Assembly: GCA_946482325.1 (NCBI GenBank)
Contig: CAMLRA010000211.1
Coordinates: 1-5,325 of the forward strand
Direction of reading: 5' to 3'
DNA from: an uncultured Chromatiaceae bacterium
Lineage (GTDB): Bacteria; Pseudomonadota; Gammaproteobacteria; Enterobacterales; Alteromonadaceae
DNA: 5,325 nt
Under the pieces are notes generated by a model. The model was given only the letters and a program-made list of their open reading frames with translations, searched no databases and had not been told where the DNA came from. Below, piece after piece: positions 1-4,372 of this stretch (its first letter is position 1; each line of letters opens with the position of its first letter). The position numbers and the translations under genes are program-made.

Positions 1-1065
1 ATGAAGTTAGCATTAGTGTTGGGACTGGTTGCGGCCAGCCTGTTCAGTGTGGCCAGTCAGGCCGGTAGTATCAGCCTGGGTCAGGCCGCCAATTACAACG
101 TATTCGTTAAAGAAAACTTCAGCGCCAGCTCATCAGACACTGAAGGTGCCGCTGCCATCGGCGGCAATCTGCAGGTCAATGGCGGTTATGATTTTGGTTA
201 TGTGAACAGCAGTGCTGCCGCAACAGTCGTTGTCGGCGGCAATGTGGTCAAAACCGGTTCTGGTCATCTGAACGTCTATGATGGCGCTGGCAATACCCGC
301 CTTGGCGAGCTGGTTTACGGTGGCAGTTATAACGTGACTGGCGGTGGCGTTAGTGCCGCCAGCACGACCAAAACACCGGGTTCAGTAGACTTCAACAATG
401 CCTTTACCCAACTCAATGCGCTGTCCGATCAACTGGCGGCTAAAACCACCCCTGCAGTCGGAATCAACCGTAATACCCAGGACGGTGTGTTGGTATTTAC
501 GCCGGCCAAAGTCACTGCCGACAATGTTTACGTATTTAACATCACCCAAGATGACCTGAATACTTTCCATACCATCCGCGTGGATAACAGCAACATCAGT
601 AAAGATGCTCTGGTGGTCTTCAACGTCAGTAACCCAAACGGCACGCCAGCGAAAAACTGGACGCCACAAGCGAAATGCGCAGCCGGCAAAACTGATTGTC
701 TGTCCCTGACCCAAGTACGGTATGAAGTCGGCGACCTGAACAGCAACAGTGCGGCCATCGCCAACCACGTATTGTTTAACTTCAACGGCATCAATGACCT
801 GCGTATTTCCTCTTCAGTCTACGGTTCTATCCTGGCACCGAAAGCAGCCATTTCAACGGAATGGGGCGTGATTTGGGGTCAGGTGATGGCGAAGTCCTGG
901 AGCGGCAATCAGCAAGTCAACTGGGCACCACTGGACATCCCACCGGGCGGAAACAATAGCGTCAATGCACCTAGCCCGGCCGCGTTGTTATTATTAGTTC
1001 CGGCATTATTCTGGATGCGGCGCCGTTCGACAGCTCAGGTGCAGTCACCGCTGCAAATGGCCTGA
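1..1065 (+). CDS. Secreted choice-of-anchor A family protein with PEP-CTERM-like C-terminal sorting tail
   Basis: The 354-residue product starts with a Sec signal peptide: Lys2, a hydrophobic core at about 3-17, and a likely cleavage after SQA at 19-21. The body matches the choice-of-anchor A domain by recognition. An early segment reads NVFVKENFSASSSDTEGAAA (33-52) followed by IGGN, there are several GG-rich turns, and a late LFNFNG...GSILAPKAA block (258-283) is followed by GQVMAKSW. The family is extracellular or surface-attached and known for having different anchors in different species; no enzymatic role is established. Here the C-terminus has a short APSP motif at 323-326, a hydrophobic helix at about 327-339 and an RRR cluster at 340-342, as in PEP-CTERM/exosortase substrates. 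The tail continues 12 residues past the arginines, longer than usual. Two cysteines (226, 233) could form a disulfide. The ATG is the first base of the window, so its ribosome site and promoter are not visible. The exosortase link is inferred; simple membrane anchoring is the alternative. Confidence 0.85.
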   Translation: MKLALVLGLVAASLFSVASQAGSISLGQAANYNVFVKENFSASSSDTEGAAAIGGNLQVNGGYDFGYVNSSAAATVVVGGNVVKTGSGHLNVYDGAGNTRLGELVYGGSYNVTGGGVSAASTTKTPGSVDFNNAFTQLNALSDQLAAKTTPAVGINRNTQDGVLVFTPAKVTADNVYVFNITQDDLNTFHTIRVDNSNISKDALVVFNVSNPNGTPAKNWTPQAKCAAGKTDCLSLTQVRYEVGDLNSNSAAIANHVLFNFNGINDLRISSSVYGSILAPKAAISTEWGVIWGQVMAKSWSGNQQVNWAPLDIPPGGNNSVNAPSPAALLLLVPALFWMRRRSTAQVQSPLQMA

Positions 1066-1083
1066 GTTTTAAAACCTAGTCAG

Positions 1084-1108
1084 AAACGGACCTGCGGGTC
1101 CGTTTTTT
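1084..1108 (+). terminator. Rho-independent terminator of the choice-of-anchor A gene
   Basis: A stem of at least 8 bp (AACGGACC at 1085-1092 with GGTCCGTT at 1097-1104) encloses a TGCG tetraloop. An outer A-T pair (1084/1105) extends the stem. A run of six T (1103-1108) follows immediately. It lies 19 nt after the stop codon, so the upstream gene is probably the end of its transcript and purT has its own promoter. Confidence 0.93.
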
Positions 1109-1312
1109 ATTCGTGTAATACCAATCTGAAGTCAGATCATTGCCGCGTTCTCCGCTGCACTCAATCTGGTTGCTGACAGAACAACACCAATTTGCTGTTC
1201 ATTGCGCAAAATCAGCTGATTCACCGGAATAATGGTTGAAAAAGCGAATCCGATCAGTAATCTGAAGCCATGAACTACGGCGAACCGCCGTCACCGGAAA
1301 AAGAGACCGCTA
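1109..1312 (+). promoter_or_regulatory. purT leader / intergenic region, promoter not firmly located
   Basis: About 200 nt lie between the terminator and purT, with no convincing gene. A weak -10 candidate AATAAT (1228-1233) has only a poor TTGCGC partner 20 nt upstream. A perfect inverted repeat ATCTGA-AG-TCAGAT spans 1124-1137. AATCTGAAG occurs twice, at 1123-1131 and 1259-1267. No match to the classical PurR operator (ACGCAAACGTTTGCGT-like) was found by eye. The region presumably holds the purT promoter because a strong terminator precedes it, but the exact site is uncertain. Confidence 0.4.
1277..1291 (+). promoter_or_regulatory. Small hairpin just upstream of the purT ribosome site
   Basis: ACGGCG (1277-1282) and CGCCGT (1286-1291) can form a 6-bp GC-rich stem with an AAC loop. 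It ends about 10 nt before the weak AAGAGA Shine-Dalgarno (1301-1306) of purT. It has no T-run, so it is not a terminator. It may shape translation initiation, or it may be incidental. Confidence 0.35.
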
Positions 1313-2497
1313 ATGCCCACAATTGGAACTCCCGGCAGCACCAGCAGCACCAAAGTTTTGCTGCTGGGCTGTGGTGAACTCGGAAAAGAAGTTTGTCTGG
1401 AATTAAAGCGATATGGTTGCGAAGTCATAGCTGCAGACCGTTATCCCAACGCGCCGGCCATGCAGGTCGCCGATCGTCATTATGTGATATCGATGCTCGA
1501 CGGCGCCGCATTACGCCAGCTGGTGATCAGAGAAAAACCGGATTTTATCGTACCGGAAATCGAAGCCATCGCTACAGCCACTTTGCTGGAACTCGAGCAG
1601 GAAGGCTTTTGTGTGATCCCCAGTGCCCGCGCCGCCCATCTGACGATGAACCGCGAAGGGATTCGCCGGCTGGCCGCCGAAGAACTTGCCCTGCCAACAT
1701 CGCGTTATCGTTTTGCTGATGATCACCCCAGTTATCTGGCAGCAGTGACAGAAATTGGTTATCCCTGTGTGGTCAAACCTATTATGTCGTCGTCAGGCAA
1801 AGGCCAGTCTGTGCTGAAAAGCCCGGCCGATTTGGCCCATGCCTGGCAATATGCGCAGGAAGGTGGCCGCGCCGGCAAAGGCCGGGTCATAGTTGAAGGT
1901 TTTGTCGATTTTGACTATGAAATCACTCTGCTGACCGTACGCACGGCCGATGGCCAGACCCAGTTCTGTGACCCCATCGGCCACCGGCAGGAACGCGGCG
2001 ATTATCGCGAATCGTGGCAGCCTCAAGCCATGTCGGAAGCGGCCTTAGCCAAAGCCCGTGACTATGCCGGCCGCATTACTGCAGCATTAGGCGGCCGCGG
2101 TTTGTTTGGTGTCGAACTCTTTGTTAAAGGCGACGATGTCTGGTTCAGTGAAGTCTCCCCAAGGCCGCACGATACCGGCATGGTCACGTTAATTTCGCAA
2201 AATTTATCCGAATTTGCTTTGCATGCACGCGCCATTCTTGGCCTGCCGGTACCGCTGATCCGCCAGTATGGTCCAGCGGCTTCTGCAGTCTTGCTGGTCG
2301 CGGGGCATTCGCAGCAAATGCAATATGGCAATTTGGCCGCAGCCTTAACCCAACCGGACACTGAAATTCGTTTGTTTGGCAAACCAGAAGTACAAGGCGA
2401 GCGCCGGCTCGGCGTGGCGCTGGCACTGGGTGATTCAGTGCAACAGGCCGTGGATAAAGCATTGCAGGCGATTGCACAAGTCAAAGTCAGTCTCTGA
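1313..2497 (+). CDS. purT: Formate-dependent phosphoribosylglycinamide formyltransferase (GAR transformylase 2)
   Basis: PurT makes formyl-GAR from GAR, formate and ATP, the folate-independent version of the third step of de novo purine synthesis, in the cytosol. The 394-residue product is nearly the same length as the 392-residue E. coli enzyme and aligns throughout. An N-terminal pre-ATP-grasp domain carries [12 protein letters not shown] (16-27) and VPEIEAIAT (80-88). An ATP-grasp domain (about 115-310) carries [13 protein letters not shown] (153-165), [11 protein letters not shown] (194-204), [16 protein letters not shown] (223-238), GLFGVELF and [12 protein letters not shown] (278-289). 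The C-terminal lid carries IRLFGKPE and RRLGVALA. Residues in positions known for ATP, Mg2+ and GAR binding are present: Glu22, Glu82, Arg114, Lys155, Glu195, Glu203, Glu268, Glu280, Asp287, Lys357, Arg364 and Arg365. The ATG at 1313 gives the same N-terminal length as E. coli and follows AAGAGA at 6-nt spacing. Nothing looks broken. It appears monocistronic, with 135 nt before the next gene. Confidence 0.98.
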   Translation: MPTIGTPGSTSSTKVLLLGCGELGKEVCLELKRYGCEVIAADRYPNAPAMQVADRHYVISMLDGAALRQLVIREKPDFIVPEIEAIATATLLELEQEGFCVIPSARAAHLTMNREGIRRLAAEELALPTSRYRFADDHPSYLAAVTEIGYPCVVKPIMSSSGKGQSVLKSPADLAHAWQYAQEGGRAGKGRVIVEGFVDFDYEITLLTVRTADGQTQFCDPIGHRQERGDYRESWQPQAMSEAALAKARDYAGRITAALGGRGLFGVELFVKGDDVWFSEVSPRPHDTGMVTLISQNLSEFALHARAILGLPVPLIRQYGPAASAVLLVAGHSQQMQYGNLAAALTQPDTEIRLFGKPEVQGERRLGVALALGDSVQQAVDKALQAIAQVKVSL

Positions 2498-2515
2498 ACA
2501 TCAGGCTGTGGCTGA

Positions 2516-2542
2516 TTGTGCTGAAGTCTCCTACACTATAAA
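2516..2542 (+). promoter_or_regulatory. Candidate promoter of the parA-like cassette
   Basis: TATAAA (2537-2542, five of six to the sigma-70 -10 box) lies 15 nt after a weak TTGTGC (2516-2521). Transcription would start near 2549, leaving a leader of about 84 nt. The -35 match is poor and the spacer short, so this is a tentative call that would suit an activated or weak promoter. Confidence 0.35.
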
Positions 2543-2559
2543 TGGACTGCCTGTTTCGG

Positions 2560-2575
2560 GGTGGTCTGCACAACC
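2560..2575 (+). promoter_or_regulatory. Imperfect inverted repeat in the parA-like leader, candidate operator
   Basis: GGTGGT (2560-2565) and ACAACC (2570-2575) form inverted arms matching at five of six positions around a CTGC centre. It sits about 10 nt downstream of the predicted transcription start. That is a plausible place for autorepression by the ribbon-helix-helix partner, but no protein binding can be shown from sequence. Confidence 0.25.
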
Positions 2576-2577
2576 TG

Positions 2578-2599
2578 CAGTTCTGCAAAAGCAGTGCTG
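2578..2599 (+). promoter_or_regulatory. Hairpin between purT and parA-like gene, possible weak terminator or leader structure
   Basis: CAGTTCTGC (2578-2586) pairs with GCAGTGCTG (2591-2599) across an AAAA loop, with one T-T mismatch and one T-G wobble. The following AATTGTTTTGG is only partly T-rich, so termination would be inefficient. It could end purT transcripts partially, or fold in the 5' leader of the downstream cassette. Confidence 0.35.
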
Positions 2600-2606
2600 A
2601 ATTGTT

Positions 2607-2620
2607 TTGGTCGCGACTAA
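2607..2620 (+). promoter_or_regulatory. Dyad TT-n-GTCGCGAC-n-AA overlapping the parA-like ribosome site
   Basis: GTCGCGAC (2610-2617) is a perfect 8-nt palindrome, flanked symmetrically by TT and AA after one mismatched base on each side. It abuts the GAGGGA Shine-Dalgarno (2621-2626). A DNA-binding partner of ParA could use it as an operator or as a centromere-like site. This is position-based inference. Confidence 0.25.
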
Positions 2621-2632
2621 GAGGGAAGCTCC

Positions 2633-3331
2633 ATGATTTTGTTAGTTGGTGGTGAAAAAGGCGGCAGTGGCAAAAGCTGTCTGGCGCAGAATATCGCGGT
2701 GTATTTTTCCAGTATGAAAAATGCCAATGTCATCCTGGTCGATTGTGACCCGCAACGCACCACATCTGACTGGGTTCAGGAGCGTCATTTGTCGCCCCAG
2801 GTCCAGTGGATCAATTGCGTGCAAATGTACGGAAAAATCCGCTACGAATTAAAAAGCCTGGAACACCACTACGATTATGTGATCGTCGACTGCGGTGGCC
2901 AGGATAGCGTCGCGTTGCGCTCAGCGATGTCAGTCGCCTCACACGTGTTGCTGCCGTTGCGACCAAAACGCCGCGACCTGAAAACGCTGGAACATTTGGA
3001 AGACCTGGTCAGCAACTGTAATGTGGTCAACCCGGACATGATCGTTGCGTGCGTTCTCACTCAATGCCCGTCGTTACCCAATCAAAGCAACCGAATTCTC
3101 GAAGCCAAAGATGTCGTCCGCTCCTTTAATCTGCGGGTGCTGAATTCTGTCACTTTCAGCCGCAACATCTACGACGACAGTGAAGAAAAAGGTATGTCGG
3201 TGATGGATACAGAGCCGGATGGTAAAGCCGCGACTGAAATCAAAGACATCATTCAAGAATTAATGGCAATGAAGGCGATACAAGAAGATGGCATTGACCG
3301 ATCTGAAAAAAAATTCAACACGATCGAATAA
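2633..3331 (+). CDS. ParA/MinD-family P-loop ATPase (partition-like)
   Basis: The 232-residue protein belongs to the ParA/MinD/Soj ATPases, which dimerise with ATP and position DNA or large complexes over the nucleoid or membrane. The deviant Walker A, KGGSGKS at 9-15, contains the signature lysine Lys9 and catalytic-site lysine Lys14. VILVDCDPQRT (33-43) is the switch I/Walker A' region and YVIVDCGG (82-89) is Walker B. VLLPLRPKRRDL (105-116) and the SRNIYDDSEEKGMSV segment (176-190) match the positions of the later conserved blocks. There is no N-terminal helix-turn-helix, so it resembles the short type Ib ParA (ParF) rather than P1 ParA. It also lacks an obvious C-terminal amphipathic membrane helix of MinD type. 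The ATG follows AAGAGGGA with good spacing. The C-terminal coding region overlaps the next gene by 44 nt, implying co-expression and a shared role. The cargo is unknown, and chromosomal segregation by a canonical ParABS system is less likely because no parB is adjacent. Confidence 0.9.
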   Translation: MILLVGGEKGGSGKSCLAQNIAVYFSSMKNANVILVDCDPQRTTSDWVQERHLSPQVQWINCVQMYGKIRYELKSLEHHYDYVIVDCGGQDSVALRSAMSVASHVLLPLRPKRRDLKTLEHLEDLVSNCNVVNPDMIVACVLTQCPSLPNQSNRILEAKDVVRSFNLRVLNSVTFSRNIYDDSEEKGMSVMDTEPDGKAATEIKDIIQELMAMKAIQEDGIDRSEKKFNTIE

Positions 3332-3635
3332 GCTCGCTTTTTCAGTCGATGAATTTATTGCCGACGCTGAAAACTATGCGATGGGCAAACCGCAAATCGT
3401 CAGTGTCCGTAAGGTTGCCGGCGATGAATTGGAGCCTTTGATTAATAAAGGCCCGATGCGACATGCCACTTTTACTTTGAGTGAAGAAGCGATTGAAATT
3501 CTGAACCAGCTCAGCCAGGAAACCGGAGTTTCCAAATCCAAACTGATCCGTCAGCTGATTCTGAATGTCGATGCACACAATCAAAGTGCAGTGCTGCAGA
3601 GCGGCCATGCCGTGGTAGTCAAAAAAGTAGAGTAA
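3288..3635 (+). CDS. Small ribbon-helix-helix protein, probable partner of the ParA-like ATPase
   Basis: The 115-residue product contains a CopG/Arc-type ribbon-helix-helix signature. A beta strand MRHATFTLS (57-65) is followed by helix A (about 65-79), a Gly80 turn, and helix B SKSKLIRQLILNV (82-94). Such proteins bind DNA as dimers, with the strand inserted in the major groove. An N-terminal extension of about 56 residues (KLAFSVDEFIADAENYAMG at 15-33) and a 20-residue tail flank the fold. The order ParA then small ribbon-helix-helix protein is that of type Ib partition pairs such as ParF-ParG, where the N-terminal arm contacts the ATPase; that role here is inferred. The start is uncertain. 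ATG 3288 has AAGAAG directly against it, whereas TTG 3294 has that motif at 6-nt spacing. Both keep the domain intact, and translational coupling to the upstream gene is likely. A terminator follows 4 nt after the stop. Confidence 0.85.
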   Translation: MALTDLKKNSTRSNKLAFSVDEFIADAENYAMGKPQIVSVRKVAGDELEPLINKGPMRHATFTLSEEAIEILNQLSQETGVSKSKLIRQLILNVDAHNQSAVLQSGHAVVVKKVE

Positions 3636-3638
3636 GCA

Positions 3639-3672
3639 AAAAAAATCAGCGGCTTAAGCCGCTGATTTTTTT
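3639..3672. terminator. Bidirectional intrinsic terminator between convergent genes
   Basis: This is a perfect 34-nt palindrome with arms of 17 nt: an A-run, then ATCAGCGGC, a TTAA centre, GCCGCTGAT, then a T-run. Read on + it ends the ParA/ribbon-helix-helix transcript, whose stop is at 3633-3635. Read on - it ends the convergent small gene, whose stop is at 3689-3691. Both strands have a GC-rich stem followed by seven or eight T. Confidence 0.95.
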
Positions 3673-3688
3673 ACATCAACAGGCAAAA

Positions 3689-4048
3689 CTAACGCATGCC
3701 GCGTTCGAACTCCCCAATGACGTCACAAATCCGGCGCTGGGTATCACCAAAAAACAAAGGATTAAATTGTTTTTCTACGCAATACGCCTGATAAAACGCC
3801 AGTAACTCAGTTTTATCACTGGTGATCCGTTTGAGTTCTTCCTGCTGTTTTTGTCCAAGTTCGCCGGAAAAAGCAGCAAAGCGCGCACTAATAGTCCGCA
3901 GCACCTGTTCACCATGCACCTGGCTAGCCTGACCGGCACTCTCAGAAAACAGCGCATACAGCTGTTCTTTGTAAGGCCGAATTGTCGGGTGATCAGAAAA
4001 AGTCGCTAACAACAGAATCGCGACAATCAGCCACATGGTTTTTTTCAT
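3689..4048 (-). CDS. Small single-pass membrane-anchored protein of unknown function
   Basis: I do not recognise this 119-residue protein. It starts with Met-Lys-Lys and a hydrophobic stretch at about 5-17 (MWLIVAILLLATFS), which could be an uncleaved anchor or a signal peptide without a clear cleavage site. The rest is charged and largely helical in appearance (about 25-86, with Gln/Glu/Lys-rich KQQEELKRI) and would face the periplasm. Two cysteines, 90 and 108, could form a disulfide. An upstream in-frame ATG at 4072 would add eight residues. ATG 4048 is preferred because GGAGG lies 4 nt before it and because it gives a normal MKK signal-type N-terminus. The gene is convergent with the ribbon-helix-helix gene and divergent from ccoG, so it is probably monocistronic. 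It has a good promoter and a terminator, which supports it being real. Confidence 0.75.
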   Translation of the reverse strand: MKKTMWLIVAILLLATFSDHPTIRPYKEQLYALFSESAGQASQVHGEQVLRTISARFAAFSGELGQKQQEELKRITSDKTELLAFYQAYCVEKQFNPLFFGDTQRRICDVIGEFERGMR

Positions 4049-4073
4049 ACTGCCTCCGCTTAGTTCTGTCACT

Positions 4074-4101
4074 ATTCTACGCAGATCAATACGACTGACA
4101 A
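4074..4101 (-). promoter_or_regulatory. Sigma-70-type promoter of the minus-strand small gene
   Basis: On the minus strand, TTGTCA (4101-4096) and TAGAAT (4079-4074) each match the -35 and -10 consensus at five of six positions with a 16-nt spacer. Transcription would start near 4067, about 19 nt before the ATG, which leaves room for the GGAGG ribosome site. Confidence 0.6.
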
Positions 4102-4113
4102 CAGGTAAAAAAT

Positions 4114-4130
4114 TGTCAACATCGTTGACA
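4114..4130. promoter_or_regulatory. Perfect 17-nt operator-like palindrome TGTCAACATCGTTGACA
   Basis: TGTCAAC and GTTGACA are exact inverted arms of 7 nt around ATC. The site lies 12 nt upstream of the -35 of the minus-strand promoter. A related sequence, GTCAACGATGAC, occurs at 4149-4160, and TGACAAC occurs at 4096-4102 and 4157-4163. The size and symmetry suit a dimeric transcription factor. I cannot assign the regulator, and it could act on either divergent gene. Confidence 0.5.
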
Positions 4131-4199
4131 CATTAGCTGTTAACCAGCGTCAACGATGACAACACTTGGTATTAGAATTTGCTGCAGGTTATTGAAATA

Positions 4200-4213
4200 C
4201 TGAGCTATATCAA
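4200..4213. promoter_or_regulatory. FNR/ANR-like dyad upstream of ccoG
   Basis: CTGAG-CTAT-ATCAA matches the FNR consensus TTGAT-N4-ATCAA at eight of ten defined positions, with one perfect half-site. Genes for cbb3 oxidase assembly are commonly under FNR/ANR control, so the position is suggestive. However, it lies about 120 nt above the best ccoG start site, far from the usual -41.5, unless a second weaker promoter near 4240 is used. Confidence 0.3.
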
Positions 4214-4287
4214 TTGGTCTGCATATTGCTTCAGGCATGATACATTTTCAAGTCACAGCTGTAGAAACCATAAAAACAGCATGGGCT

Positions 4288-4319
4288 TTGGACAAGCCGT
4301 GGATGGGAACTGCTATACT
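4288..4319 (+). promoter_or_regulatory. Promoter of ccoG with extended -10
   Basis: TGCTATACT (4311-4319) is an extended -10 whose TATACT matches five of six. TTGGAC (4288-4293) is a -35-like sequence, but the 20-nt spacer is long, so the promoter probably relies on the extended element or an activator. The start would be near 4326, leaving a leader of about 47 nt. Confidence 0.55.
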
Positions 4320-4361
4320 CGCGATCCTGCCCGTCTGTCACTGCAGCATATTCAGCATTAA

Positions 4362-4366
4362 CGAGG
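4362..4366 (+). promoter_or_regulatory. Ribosome binding site that selects the TTG start of ccoG
   Basis: CGAGG lies 6 nt before TTG 4373, ideal spacing. The first in-frame ATG at 4409 has no purine-rich site before it, so the TTG is the preferred start. Confidence 0.65.
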
Positions 4367-4372
4367 TACCCC

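Larger units (their letters stand above)
4049..4372. other. Divergent intergenic region between the small membrane protein gene and ccoG
   Basis: These 324 nt contain no convincing gene. From left to right they hold the ribosome site and promoter of the minus-strand gene (about 4053-4101), a cluster of TGACAAC/GTTGACA motifs (4096-4163), an FNR-like dyad (4200-4213), an extended -10 promoter for ccoG (about 4288-4319) and the ccoG ribosome site (4362-4366). An open frame at 4179-4361 has no ribosome site, no recognisable composition and ends at the ccoG Shine-Dalgarno, so it is not counted. Confidence 0.6.

Noticed and set aside
1202..1217. TTGCGCAAAATCAGCT as a PurR operator for purT
   Set aside because: It shares only the GCAAA core with the known consensus and lacks the symmetric second half.
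1270..1377. Possible 35-codon upstream ORF overlapping the purT start in another frame
   Set aside because: Its only purine-rich sequence (GAAG) is 2 nt from the ATG, the composition is low in hydrophobic residues, and most of it overlaps the purT coding start. No evidence of translation.
2376..2600. A 74-codon open frame running past the end of purT
   Set aside because: Most of it is an alternative frame of purT, with no ribosome site. The part beyond purT is the intergenic region with promoter-like and dyad sequences.
3306..3313. A8 run as a classical -1 ribosomal frameshift site
   Set aside because: A -1 shift from the ParA frame enters the third frame, not the ribbon-helix-helix frame. 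Only loss of one A, gain of two, or a +1 shift would create the fusion.
1116..4174. TAATACCAA (1116-1124) and its reverse complement TTGGTATTA (4166-4174) as possible ends of an inserted element
   Set aside because: A 9-nt inverted match is expected many times by chance in 5 kb. There are no longer matching ends, target duplications or transposase between them, and purT is a housekeeping gene.
4179..4361. A 60-codon open frame upstream of ccoG
   Set aside because: It begins at TTG without a ribosome site, has no recognisable domain, covers the promoter elements and ends at the ccoG Shine-Dalgarno.
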